Below are positions 10,232-21,998 of a stretch of 64,000 bases of DNA, one piece after another (positions within the stretch are counted from its first letter, which is position 1; every line of letters starts with the position of its first letter). The notes beneath the pieces were generated by a model. That model saw nothing but the letters and a program-made list of their open reading frames with translations, was not told the DNA's origin and searched no databases. Location: contig KN832554.1 of NCBI GenBank assembly GCA_000827205.1, forward strand, positions 3,245,815 through 3,309,814. Reading direction: 5' to 3'. A program made the position numbers and the translations under genes. This stretch comes from Plicaturopsis crispa FD-325 SS-3 (Eukaryota > Basidiomycota > Agaricomycetes > Amylocorticiales > Amylocorticiaceae).

Positions 10232-11899
10232 ATGACCGTTCAAGAAAGCCCTGCAGGGCCTAGCAGATCCCCTCCGTCCACTATCGATGGTGCAGCTCCC
10301 AAATCGCAGAAACAGATGACCAAAGCCGAGCGAAGAGAGATCCAGGAGAGGCAGCGTGCGGCGAAAGCAGCCAACGCCAAATCGCCCGCATCTGCTGGCC
10401 AAAAATCAGCTCCAAAACCCACCCCCAAGCCAAAGCAAGCGCCGGCACCGCTCGGAAATGCCCCAGCTCCTCCGAAACGATCGCGGGGCATGAGCGACGC
10501 CCAATGGCCCGCGAGCGCGGCCGTCCCCCATGACAATGGCGCGCGCGGGTTGCGTATTTTTGCTCATTTTGGGCTGCCAAAATCAAGCGCCCATGTTATC
10601 AAAGGCGATATACACCCTGCGATTGTACGCCTCGGCCTGCAATTTTCTTCCTTCCGGATAACTGGTGCCAATGCCCGATGCATTGCCACGCTCACCGCGT
10701 TCAAAACGGTGAATATTCTCTCCTCCAACATCTGCTACATCCATCATGCCGTCAATTCGCGAATCTCATAACGTTTTGTTTCGCACAGGTTATTCAACAC
10801 TATGCGACGCCTCCCAATACCACACTGTCGCGACACCTCATGACATATCTGTCGCCTCAGATCAGCCATTTAGTTGCGGCACGACCTATGTCTGTGACGA
10901 TGGGAAATGCCATCCGCCAGCTCAAACTAGAAATTAGTGGCTCTGATATCGATCTTCCGGAACAAGACGTCAGTATTCTCCATCCATATATCGGTTTCTC
11001 TATCTGACATATTGATATCTCTACTCGTCGCCCGTACAACGTATCTCGCTATTTTCTGTAGGCGAAGGATTCTCTGTGTCTGAAGATCGATGACTATATT
11101 CGGGATCGAATCATCATCGCCGATCAAGTTATCCAAGAAATTGCGGGAAACAAAATCAAAGATAGAGACGTCGTCTTAACTTACGCCAGGTAAATCCCCA
11201 TTTTTATTATTACCTGCGGGCTCAACTCACACAATCCAGATCGTCGGTAGTAGAAAAGGTGCTGCTCCGTGCGCACGAGGAAGGCAAAAAGATCAGCGTA
11301 ATCGTTGTCGATTCGAGACCTATGTTAGAAGGTCTGTTTTGCATTTCAATGCAGTTTGACCTCACAATTGATGTGCCTCTAGGAAAGAAGCTCCTTCAAA
11401 CCCTCACTAATGCTGGCATTCCATGCTCATACCTTCTCCTTCCGGCGCTTCCGGCTGCGATAACTGAAGTATCGACCGTCCTTGTCGGCGCACACGCGCT
11501 TCACGCAAATGGTGCTGTCTTCTCTCGCGCGGGTACGGCGCTCGTAGCGCTGCTGGCGAAGCAGCATCGTGTCCCTGTCGTTGTATGCTGCGAGACATAC
11601 AAGTTTGCGGAAGGAGTACAACTCGACGGCTTTACAAAGAATGAACTTGGTGCGCACAGCTGCTACGGTTTTGTAACCTTGTTAGAGTTTAAACATTCAT
11701 TGCAGCGCCTCCGTCCTCTCTTCCTCCGCTTCCCTTCCATCGCGAGGAGGCGCGTGGCCAGGCTTGTTTGGAGGTACTAAACCCTCTGTACGACTTGACG
11801 CCCGCCACAAGCATAACGGCCGTCGTAACTGAGGTCGGAATCATCCCACCGAGCTCGATCAGCTCGATCCCTCTAGCGCTCGGAAGGACGACACTTTGA
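10232..11899 (+). CDS. GCD2: Translation initiation factor eIF2B subunit delta
   Basis: Six exons (10232-10708, 10789-10968, 11062-11189, 11240-11331, 11383-11649, 11706-11899) total 1,338 bp, or 445 residues, close to yeast Gcd2. It is part of the regulatory subcomplex of the eIF2 guanine-nucleotide exchange factor that senses phosphorylated eIF2. The N-terminus is Lys/Ala/Pro-rich (KQMTKAERREIQERQRAAK), as in other delta subunits. The Rossmann-like domain contains FKTVIQHYATPPNTTLSRHL, VLTYARSSVVEKVLLRAHEE, ISVIVVDSRPMLEGKKLL, VLVGAHALHANGAVFSRAGT and VPVVVCCETYKF. The C-terminus NPLYDLTPATSITAVVTE is the family signature. All junctions preserve the conserved sequence. Confidence 0.95.
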
Positions 11900-12319
11900 T
11901 AGATGCCGTATGTAGATGGTGCGGAATCAAGTTTTCATTGGACATTTTTCATCGTTGCTAGAATGTTGCACGCAAATTTGTACATTGAACTCTTCACCAG
12001 CATTATTTAAATAATGTATAAATAAACTCTACCTGACCATTGGCGTGATCGTTTGGGTGGGGCTTGACTTGTACTTACAGACCTATGGTCTCAAGTAAGT
12101 ACTTGGGCCGTAACAACAAGACCGTGCAAAGACTTGGCATAGACTGTGATGTGACAGTATGAGTGATGCCCCTCGTTGGTTTTGCGGGGTAAATGCGGGG
12201 TAAATGACGATACGGTAGAACAAGTTCGCGTACATGATATAGTGATATCCACATAGAAAATCCGTAGACGACATTGGATAAAGAAAGGAAAACCATAATC
12301 CAGACCGTCCGGCAAGCAA
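11900..12319. other. Convergent 3' region GCD2 / MPO1
   Basis: 420 bp with the 3' ends of two convergent genes. AT-rich stretches near 12000-12030 (AATAATGTATAAATAAAC) fit polyadenylation signals for GCD2. No gene was recognised. Confidence 0.5.
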
Positions 12320-13157
12320 CTACAATGCCTTAGCATCTCGGGCCCGACGTTTGTCTCCCTGAGCTCTCCTGATCTTGGTAACTTCCTTCCCAATTTCGTT
12401 CTCGATCTCCTTATGAAGCCTGGGCTTGTATCCAGCCTTGAACAGAAGCTCGAGATGCACGAAGAACGGGGCGAGAACCACCGCTACATCAAGGCATCGT
12501 TGATTTGAAGTCAATAGAAAGCTTGGAAAGGCAGAGGAATATGCTGTACCTCCAACTAGGTTATCAAGAAGTGCCGGGGCCCGTTTCTCCGCGACGCCAT
12601 GGCCGATGAACTGGGCTATCCAACAAACACCGTGCAGGAGGGCCGCCTGGTTGACGTGGTCGCGCTGCTGCGCAAAGGCAGTGGCTGTGAGGACGGATAC
12701 AACCGATAGTGGTGCATAGAGAACCTGAAGGACATCCTTGAGTGACGAGAAAAAAATGCGCGAGAAAATGCATACCGCAGCGACGGGTTCGAGGGCAAGA
12801 TAGTATAGGAAATACAGCGCGGCTTGAATTGCTGCGATATTGGAGTCGAACTCCAGATATTTGTTGATTTTGTAGTGAATGACCGGGACAAATGACGGCA
12901 CGGGGATTAGAGTCGACATGACTTGGAAAGACCTAGAAAATATTGCGGCGAGTGCGAAAATAAATAGCATTAGCACGTACCATATGAGCAGAGGCACACA
13001 CAACATGTGGATTGCTACATTGGCTGGGTTCGTATGGTACGCTCCATAGAAAGTAAGCTGCGGGCAGTTCAACGAAACCTTTAGCAGCTACGAGACATAA
13101 AACTAGCCCATATATGCTGACCTGCTTTTTCACGTCGAACAGACTTGTAACACCCAT
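12320..13157 (-). CDS. MPO1: Mpo1-like (DUF962) membrane dioxygenase
   Basis: Four exons encode about 215 residues. Yeast Mpo1 is an ER Fe(II) dioxygenase that carries out alpha-oxidation of 2-hydroxy fatty acids in phytosphingosine breakdown. The family start is visible: MGVTSLFDVKKQ joined to LTFYGAYHTNPANVAIHMLC, which includes the conserved YHxNPxNxxIH block. Hydrophobic spans follow, then the second signature LLHGVCWIAQFIGHGVAEKR with the conserved H..GHG. The tail is Lys/Arg/Glu-rich. Introns lie at 13121-13058, about 12989-12933 and about 12551-12486. An in-frame ATG exists 45 codons upstream (13292), but the upstream residues look random, so 13157 is preferred. Confidence 0.86.
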
Positions 13158-13712
13158 GGCAATGGATCTGGTCACTGGTAATGGTGGTGGTTGAGAACAA
13201 GATGCTATCACGCGCACTCGACAGTGCAGCCCGGATGCACCGCGACCGCATCCATCAGGGGTTTTGTTCCGCTTTCGGATATGTTCTGTCAACGATTCCT
13301 CCTCGGATCCGGAGTTGGAGGAACGTTCAAACAGATCTATGGCCAGCGCTTTGAGTCAATTTTGAGCGAACTTACTTCCTGAACGTTGACCCTGGTAGGC
13401 TCAAGATTGAAATTATATTCATCGGCCCAACAGTAAACTATTCACATACTTATCTAGAGAGAAACGAGAGAGATAATTCGGAAAATGCTAAATCTAAGTA
13501 CAAGCGTCCGAGGAGACGTATACTACAATGCATGGACGACACAGTATGCAAATAAATCGGTCTATGTAGTAAAAATATGGGTGGGCGAATGAGCACAACA
13601 GATGAGTATGCGCCAGATAACAATAATGTACGTATCGTAAATGTGCAGGATGCTGAGGAGATGAGACGGTAGTGTGTGGAATAACAGCAGGCAAGAAGAA
13701 GGAACTCGACGG
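13158..13712. other. Region between MPO1 start and KCS1 end
   Basis: 555 bp holding the MPO1 promoter and the KCS1 3' untranslated region. The stretch 13400-13650 is AT-rich and fits a 3' UTR. No gene or repeat was recognised. Confidence 0.5.
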
Positions 13713-16700
13713 TCACGTCGACAAACAGGCTGGATCTTCGTCATCCTCGCCGTACGGCCCGAATATCTCGTCAAAGATCTCTTTACCGTCGAAAGGAAGT
13801 GGCGATAGCTGCGTTGCGACAACGGAGGGATCATCACGCGACGCCTTGATCCTCCGGATCCGCTCCTCGTTCCAGATATTCTCCAGAGTCGTGGCCAAGC
13901 TTCTCAGACCGAACAGGAAACCGCGGTCGGGCTGATCAGGATAATGGGGAGGGAATCGTGCGTAAATGAGACCAGTCTCAGGATCCACCTCTGCTTGGTA
14001 GCCCTTCGAGCTCGTCACTTCCGGGGCGTTAGCGCGATCCATAGAGGGCGGGTACGGTAACCACTCTCGCCCAGTCGTAGTATGGGCAAAATCGACGATG
14101 CGGACGTTGACCTCGCCCCGTTTCCGACGGCGGCTGGAGCGTTTAGCTACAGGGCCGACCTGCAAGTCTTCGCTATGCGAACGACGAAGAGTAGGCCGTT
14201 CCTGTTTGGTAGCCGACTTCGTACGGGACTGTTGCCGCTCCAAGGACTCTCCCCGCTTGCTCCGAGAAGACGGATTTTCCAACACGGAGGCCTTGAAAGC
14301 CTCTTGCGCCTCCCGATCCCCGTCGTAAAGGAGAAGTAGGCTGCACCCGTAAAAGCGATAGCCCTTCAGTCGATTGATGATGCGCGCCAAAGCATAAAGC
14401 TTCTGGAGGAGGATGGGAATTTGGTACGCCAATAACTCCTCGCCATCGTAGAGGAACGACGCCAAGACAGAGGGGAACTGTTCTGGACGAACTTCGCGGC
14501 CCTGGTATTTGTCCTGCGTGACATAGGATTGGGTTACGTGGTTCCAAACCTGTGTATCCGTAGTTAATAACGTTCTGATTTGCAAGACAAAGAAAATGCT
14601 TACCTGCATGCCGCAGACACGTACTCCCAGAGCTCTGCTCGTAGTCCGGTCGCATTTCTTGCGCTGACTCTTCTTCTTCGCCGGAGTGGCATCCATGCCG
14701 TATTGCCGCGTGCCCATCTTCAGATCTAACACACACGAGTGCTTCAATCTGCCGGTCAGATCCTCCATGAGGATGAAGTGGTTTTGACGAGTGATGGATG
14801 GGTCGAAGTCGCTGTGCTCCGGTATGGTCATGTGGGCACGAGGAGGTGGGTGTGGACAGGAAGGAGAGCAGGGACTTATCGACGGCACATCGACAGAGCG
14901 TGACCGACTCCTTCGGCGCAGTGATGGACTCAAGGTACCATCGACGAGACCGGAGTACTCGGAATCCCGGTCGTTCGTCGAATCCCTCGTCCTACTGTCG
15001 TCAATCGACATCGAGCCTAATTTTCTCGGCGGCACAATCGTGGACTCGCTATGGACACGACGGACGGGCTGGCTACAGCGATCCTCCTCGCATGGAATGC
15101 GCCCATGCATGCCGTTACCCTCCTTGGGATGCCTTCTCATCTCGACCAAGCGATTGCACACATCGTCACCATCGCCTTCACCATCCGCGATATCGCCTTC
15201 GTCCGGAACCCTTGCGCACCGATTGCTACGCTTGCGGAACCTGCGAAGAACCGTGCTGAACACATGGTCCTTCAACTTCGTGTTGACCACGGTGGACCCT
15301 GTCCCGCCAAATAGACCAGGAGACTGCGACGGCCCTACGGCCATCTCCGAATGGAATGCCCTAATGCCAGGGCGCTCGCCGGCGTCGTCCTCATCATTTT
15401 GCATGAAGAATTTGCGTGGTGCTCTGCCATCGACAGGAGATGCTGAAGTGGAAAGGAGGCGTTTCATCTGTTTCGGCGAATTGGTGGGTGTCGGCGCGTC
15501 GGCCTCATCGGCTGTAGTGGCCTGGAATCTGGCCAGTGGACTTGGATGAGCGGTACCTGGGTTTTGAAGACCAAGATCTGGACTGGACGCTGTCTGACCA
15601 TTCAGGTGAAGCCGGTTCAAATGTCGATTGGCGAGGAACGAAGGGCCCATGGTCGCGTAAGACTGGGAGTAGGCGCGGCTTCGCCCACTGCGCAGCATCC
15701 ACTCGGGGACTATGTGGCGGTTGCGATCTAGAACTACCTCGGGCATCTCCGCCTCACTCCCGTCGGTGTCACCCTCCTCAGGAACAGCACTGTCGATCAA
15801 AGGCCTGGTTGTAGCACCAGTAGACGACGGCAGATTCTCTGTCGCAGATTTCCGTATGACAGGACGTGTAGGAGGGGGAGTGTCGGTGCGCGCGGCACCC
15901 CTCTCAAGCTCGGTCGGAGAGTTTGAGCCTTTGGGAATTCGGCGATATGTGACGAGCATGACACCCAGATATCTCGGTATAAACCCTAATAATGGGGGCG
16001 CCTCCCGTTCCACAGACTCGTAAAACAAATTCTCGCGAGAAACAAGAGGCTGACGGTAATAAACAATTAACGCGAGTCCATTAGAGTGTCGTCATAAATC
16101 TGGACTGACCTTGCACACTGCCCGCTTCGTAAACTTGTAGATCGCGCTATGACCCCCAACCTGATTACGAAAAGGCCGTAGCGGGATATGGGGGAGATGA
16201 TCCTGCGTCACATCAATATCGAGGGCGACATAATCGTCATCATCATCTCCTTCTCCTTCATCTGTAATGCCTTGCGAAGGCTGAGCACCGTGTCGAAGGC
16301 GAAGATATGTGGTAGGATGGCTCTTGCCCTCATCTTCGTCACTCGGCTGTAGCGAGTCTGAAGGATATGCGGCGGAAGGAGGGAAATATGAGGTCGCGGA
16401 TGTAGTCGAGGTAGATGTGGTGACGGAAGCCGTCTCCCATCCTGAATCGTCGTCTGTTGTCCAAGGTGAGAACGTTGATGGATCGAGCTTGGAAAGAGGA
16501 ATGGGGGGCGGGAGCTCAATCTCTAGAGGGAATGGCGGTGTGGATTGGATGGGAGTCGGAGAGCGGGAATGCGAATGCGACGCATGATGAGAAGGGGGAA
16601 CTTCGGCTGGAGAGCGATAGCGACTCGAGAATGGAGACGTGGATGGCAACGATGGGGGCGGTATTCGATCCGAAGGTGAGCGCGAAGGGGAAGGGGATGG

Positions 16701-17753
16701 AGGATATGCGCGTGAAGGCGGCCGAAGAAATGGCGAATGAGATAGTGGCCGATCGTCGTGGTCGAGAAAAATAGGAGAAGGTAAGACGGGCAGATCGTCG
16801 GGAGAGCCCAACTCAAGATCAAAAACTGGCTCGTCGACTGACCGCTCGCGACGCCTGCCTCTGCCAGGATCCTGTCTCGACATCACATCTTTCCTCCATA
16901 GCGCCAGATCGTTTATAACGGTGTCTCGAATTGACAGTTTTCGATCCTTTTCGCGCGAAGCGTCAACATCCCTCGCACTAGCATTTGAGCTCACGCTTTC
17001 CCGCGTCCTCACCCTGTCCAACCCTGTAGAGCTCTTCTCCCTCCTGAACGCGGCCGCCTCGCGATCAGGCCACTCCGATCGTTTGACGAACTCGAATTGC
17101 GCCTCTGCTACGTTGTCTACCTTATGAGACGACCCGCTCCTCCGGTGTTCAGCCAAAGACTCCGTCCGCTGGTGCTCTCGCGGCTTCGCTTCGTCTACAG
17201 ATGAGGCCGGCGCAGACTCCTTGAAAAGACGGAGAGACGCCGCCATTTTGCGACCGATACCAGCATGAGGGGCGTGAGGAGGGACATGATCAAGCTGAGG
17301 AGATGGTGACGAAGACGAAGAAGAGTTTGAATAGGACGATGACCTCCTGGTCAGGGGTCTCGAGGACTTGGGAGCCGCTGGAAGCGCTGGAGTCTTCTCT
17401 GCAGTAGGCGAGCGAGTAACAGGTAAAGTCAAGGCTCTAGCGGCTTGCTTGCGGGCAAGTTTCCTGAAAGACATACGCTGAGCATCACCTTTTGTCTCGG
17501 TGTGCGATCCATCTGAGTCGGAAACATGGCCGTTTGACGTCTCCTTCCTCGACGAGATGATGTAGGAATTGGCCCGCCGAAACGGTGGTGAGGACGCCAG
17601 GGTAGGTATTGACTGATAATCTGAATCCGCGTGGTAGACGGCGGGATCCAAACGAGGTGAAGAGCGCGCGGTCACCGTTGTCGAACTAGGCGGGGAAGGA
17701 GGAAAGTGGAAGTTATGCTGCTTGGGTGTCTGTATGTCATTAACAGATCCCAT
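13713..17753 (-). CDS. KCS1: Inositol hexakisphosphate kinase Kcs1
   Basis: Three exons joined by two introns (about 16107-16048 and 14603-14550) give ~1,310 residues. The enzyme makes inositol pyrophosphates (5-PP-IP5) from IP6. The first ~570 residues are Ser/Pro-rich and disordered. The kinase starts at [20 protein letters not shown], continues across the splice as [20 protein letters not shown], and after a second disordered insert shows the catalytic PxxxDxKxG region as [20 protein letters not shown]. The SLL motif is [11 protein letters not shown] and the IDF motif is [10 protein letters not shown]. The end is [14 protein letters not shown] plus an acidic tail. The start at 17753 ([11 protein letters not shown]) is preferred; an in-frame ATG at 17876 would add a hydrophobic 41-residue leader, odd for this soluble family. 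The second intron is 54 bp and stopless. Confidence 0.92.
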
Positions 17754-18240
17754 AGACAGCGCGGCGGCGTAGATTAGGCCCAGTAGGAGAGCCAGTAGCG
17801 ACAGACAGAGCGAGTAGACAGGAGGCGAAAAATTGAACAAATGGGTCGTTTGCGTCGTTGAAAAAGCGAAAGTCAAGTATGCGCCTGCCGACGGGGAAAA
17901 GCACCAAAAGGCAAAGAGCAGACCGGGGTCGTTATAAGAGCTTTTTTAATGTTTAATGGTTTCTCGGAGACAAGGCGAGCGTCGTTGGCCAATGGCGGTT
18001 TTCTTGAGGATCGGTGGCTTTGGCAAAGGTGATATCAGCGGACCCCATTGCTTTTTGTGGCTGAGTCACACTTTGGCTTGCGTCGACTTTTGTTCTCTGC
18101 TTCAACCTCTATATCTCAGTCTTGTCGACGTCCGGCCAGAATGCTTTTAGTCTCAACGGTTCTTGGGCAACTCTTATGTCTAGCTCAGTGCTCTGCATAG
18201 CGTCGACTTTCCAGTGGCAAATGGTGTCCAGGGTCCCTGA
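17754..18240. other. Upstream region of KCS1 and of the next plus-strand gene
   Basis: Up to 487 bp between divergent starts. It includes the optional KCS1 leader (17754-17876). Nothing else was recognised apart from AT-rich TTTTTTAATGTTTAATGG at 17942-17959. Confidence 0.4.
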
Positions 18241-19245
18241 ATGCGTTCAACGCGGAGTGCGCACCTCGGCGCACGTTTGCACTTGCAACCCCCCGCTCGT
18301 TTCGCCTCCTCGCTATCGCCCGGGATACCAGAAAGACGGATATCAAAGTTCAATCGTGTCCCCGAATTATTCACAACGCTCAACCATTCGCAGTGGCGAA
18401 TAAGCGCAAGCACGGGTCCCTGCGTCATCGTCAAGTCATCGTGCACGGTTTGGTATAACTCCGACCTTCGTTCTCATCTGACAGAGGCTCTGCTGACATC
18501 GAGCGTAATGCGTCTTCTGTTCCCCAGGCAAACTTCGGGGCTTCCCCGCGTCCCTTTTCCCCAGTACCTCTCTCGTGACGAGTCCAGATGTCTCTCGACC
18601 CTATCTAATGGACGACATAGTCATCATGAAAACCACGAGGTTCGTCGTTTCCGGTCTTGACAGCGTCCCGCACACAGGGTACGACCGCTATTGGACTTGT
18701 GCTACGACTCCCCTCGAACGGGCGATCATCTAATGTCGGCAATTCGACGGTGGATGATGTCCTAATTTTGACTTGGAATACCCCTTGTGTCACATGCGCA
18801 CATTACCCTGCTAATCTAATGTGTCATAGATTTTGCTTGAACGACGCAAATCGAACAAAACTCAAAGAAAGCCGTGAATTCGTATCAACTCTACATGAAT
18901 TAGTATGAAGCGCAAGCAAATGTATTAAGTCCTTAGATATTTGAGTCCATGTTTGCGCCATCTGTCCAGCCCTTCTGCGAGTACCCCAGGCTATCGGCAA
19001 GGTGAGTATCTTTGTCACTTTTGTGATGTTAGAGATGACTTACGAAGCATTCACAGGATTGTCCTGCTTCGCGCAAGCATCGAATGATTTGAGTACAGAG
19101 CGTTCATTTGCCCAGGGTCGTGGACAAAGTACTCATTGGCGAAGCGTTCGAGGGCGAGCATCGGCGCGTGGCTGGAATGATAGTGGAACGGTGGAAGATA
19201 CGCTGTCAAGTTGAGCTGGGGGATATCGACTCCGACGACTACTAG
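18241..19245 (+). CDS. Unrecognised multi-exon gene, possibly mitochondrial
   Basis: Proposed exons are 18241-18452, 18565-18678, 18830-18881, 18937-19001 and 19116-19245. All phases match and give about 190 residues. The N-terminus MRSTRSAHLGARLHLQPPAR is basic and acid-free, like a mitochondrial targeting sequence. Later segments read like ordinary protein: RPYLMDDIVIMKTTRFVVSG, ANRTKLKESREFIFESMFAP, LIGEAFEGEHRRVAGMIVER and the acidic end VELGDIDSDDY. The 151 bp stretch 18679-18829 has no AG dinucleotide before its terminal CATAG, as expected of a real intron. The last intron is uncertain: a 57 bp alternative ending at 19058 would stop the protein earlier. No family is recognised, and the first intron (112 bp) is the weakest join. 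Confidence 0.4.
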
Positions 19246-19750
19246 GGGGATCCAGACTCGACGACTGTAGTACTTACTCAGAGATACAGTGGATTAACTT
19301 GCAGTGGTCGCGCCGCTAATGAGGATGCGCAGCAAACACAACGTGCAGGTTGCAAGGAGTGGCAGTTAAGCACGAGAGATTTCATAGCAACTTCGACACA
19401 ACTTGTATGAGCGCTTAAGCACTTGGAATCAGATCGACGATATGATAGGCGTAGTAGACAGGCACCCCATAGGCACCGTTGAGGCAACTGAAGGCATCGC
19501 CACTTGAACGGACTGGGGCATTGTATATGTGCAACACGAAACGCTGTTCGATTACTGACGGGGGATAAGTAGAACGAGACGATAAAAGGAAGCAGTGGAT
19601 CCGCCCAAGGATGAGAAGCAAAGAAGATGAAGAGTGCAAAAGGCTATCATACAACAAATGGGCCTCTATGGTCTATGATCTGACTCTGAGAGCAGTCGTC
19701 ATGCAAGGCATAGAAAGTCCGCGTGGATGCAGGCGTGATAAACGTCGGGG
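19246..19750. other. Intergenic 3' region
   Basis: 505 bp between convergent genes, presumably with 3' untranslated sequence of the FHA/forkhead gene. No coding or repeat signal was recognised. Confidence 0.5.
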
Positions 19751-21795
19751 TCATGATGCGGTGAGCAGGGATGCTGGTCCTGGAGATTGTAGACGGCGCC
19801 GCTTAGCCACAGGACCTTCGTCTTCCTCGTCAGCATCGTCGATGATGAGGATTGGCGACACTGCTCTGACACCCGACGTCGGGATCGCTACCGATGGTGC
19901 GGAATACGCGGTCGTTGGTGCTGGTGTCGGTACTGATGGCGCTGTTCCATATGAGGTCGCAGGGGACTGCATTGCGTGTTGGTTCTGAGCTGGGTCGGGG
20001 GTAGGATATGGTCGTGGTGGAAGAGGAGCGTTCGTAAATGGGCTGGCGGTGGGTGGAGGGCCGGATACCCAGCCACCAGGAGTAGTTGAAGAAGAAGGTG
20101 CCGGGCTTGGTGCGGGTGCGACACTCTTCCCGCCCCTTCCTCGTCGTGGTCTACCGCGCCCTCTGCCCGCGGCGCCTCCAGCACCCCTCCGGACTTCCTT
20201 GATAAAGCCCTTGATATATCCCTGCAAAATTTCCAGGGTCTTTCGAGTCCCAAGACTTTCCAGCTCCCGGAGCTGTGCCTCGCTCAGGCGAGAGAATACG
20301 GCAGGATTCAATATGAGCGTATTAGCATGTAGAACGATAGGTGGCGCAGAGAGTAGAGGAAACAATGGATCGGTGGCGGGGAGACGTGCTAGTGGATGCG
20401 AAGGCGGGACCGGGCCGATGACCAGAGGGAGGTGCACATCTGGTGGGAGGTTGGAGATAGCAGAGGTTGCTGGAGAAGTGTCGAGAGTCGAAGGAGGTGC
20501 AGGAGTTGGCGCTGGCGCTGGAGCGGGCGGAGCAGGAGCTGCAGTCGCAGCCGGCATGGCTGGTGGAGGCAGAGGCAATGGAGGAGGTGGTGGAGAAAGT
20601 GAGGATGGACCTGGCTCCGATTTGACGACAGGCAGTCTTGCAGCGAGGGGAACTGTTGTCATAGGTGGTGGAAGTGCCCCACCCTTCAGGTCCCGCACGC
20701 TACGCTTCAATGCAGGTTCTAGCACTGAGGAGCCCTTCTTCTCTTTCTTCACCTTCGGTACGGGGGTGGCTGCAGCCTTCGCCTCCTGCTCCTCGAATGC
20801 CTGCTCGAAGCTCTCGTCAACGGACCAGAAGAAACCCTTCCCCCGCTCTCCCGCGCAACGCTCCATCTTCTTGAACGCACGTCCGGACGACAGATTGTGG
20901 CGGACAGAATTCTAAAAAACAGTCAGCTAGCAACATAAAGAAATGGTAGGCGTGACGAACCTCCCAACCGGCACCTTCATTGAAGTGGTACCAGTCAAAA
21001 GTCTCCATCATCCACTGACAGATGTCCTGCAACGTCGCCTTGCCGCCGAGCGCCTTAATCGCACGATAGCAGAGCTGCGCATACGTTAATGGCGGCTTTG
21101 GAGGCATCACCTCTGGTCGTGGGCGAGGCTGTGGCTCTGGTTTCTTTCGTTTCTTAGAGGCGGAGGCGGCGGGTTTCGTTTTCGCAGCGGTTATCGGTGT
21201 AGGCGAAGCCTTACTGAGAGAAGGAGGCGGGGAGTGCGACGTGAGAGGCGAGGGTGGCGAGATAGAGGTGACATCGACTGATGGGGAGCGGGGCCGGTTG
21301 GCGGAAGAAGATCGAGAGCTTGGGGAAGGCGAGTCCTCAGGGATAGGCGCTGGCGGGGGTAGTACGAACTGGAATGTACGCGACGCGATTTGTATTTGAG
21401 ATCTACGCTACGTTAGCGCGAGCTAATGTATGGGATGATACTGCGCATACACACCTTTCACTCAAAGGCACCTTGGACCCACTTCCGGACCAAACGCCGT
21501 CGACCCAAGCACCGTTCCTGCCGATGACGACAAGGACAAAGCGTTCGTCGTCTTCTTCATACTCGATGCGCGCATGAAGCCTGGACACGCTCTTGAGAGA
21601 CCCCAGGTCCACATCGACGGGTGCGGTGTCGGCAGAGGAAGACGGTTGAGAGGAGGTAGGAAGGCATCGTCGACCGATTGTGCAGCCCAGTGTTTGGAGA
21701 TAGTAAGTGAAATTAGGGAACACTAAGGAATAATATGCGCTGATCTTTGCACAGTCGGATGCGCTGTGTTCTGTGGCGGCGGTGGCGGCGTCCAT
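19751..21795 (-). CDS. FHL1: FHA plus forkhead transcription factor, Fhl1-like
   Basis: Three exons (21795-21455, 21402 to about 20962, about 20911-19751) give about 645 residues. The FHA domain comes first: YYSLVFPNFTYYLQTLGCTI followed by GRR, then SVSRLHARIEYEEDDERFVL and VIGRNGAWVDG, holding the GR, SxxH and N residues that bind phosphothreonine. A Ser/Pro-rich linker leads to the forkhead: KPPLTYAQLCYRAIKALGGK, then CQWMMETFDWYHFNEGAGWE spliced to NSVRHNLSSGRAFKKMER. The C-terminus is Pro/Ala-rich with AT-hook-like GRGRPRRGRGG. The FHA sequence resembles Fhl1, which controls ribosomal protein genes in yeast, more than Fkh1/2; a role there is inferred. The gene is divergent from the MTFP1-like gene, with 203 bp between them. 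Confidence 0.82.
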
Positions 21796-21998
21796 GGCGG
21801 CGGGGAGGAGGAGAGAACAAAAGTTCGCAGCGACGATGGAGTCAAGGTCAAAGCCAATAAATGGCGGCGGGCGGGCAGGTGAAGAACATTCCGGCTTCCG
21901 ATCCGACCAGGTGCCGCGTGCGTCGATGCCGGTGAAGTGACGTCCACAGAACTCTTACAGAAACTACCACCACCACCGCCAAAATAATAACCGTCCGT

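Noticed and set aside
14791-15549. 252-codon antisense frame over KCS1
   Set aside because: Shadow of the disordered KCS1 insert, no recognisable domain.
19060-19250. Possible hAT transposase C-terminal remnant (a frame reading TERSFAQGRGQSTHWRS)
   Set aside because: Only a short resemblance to the hAT dimerisation motif; the other frame gives a better, continuous protein end with matching splice phases.
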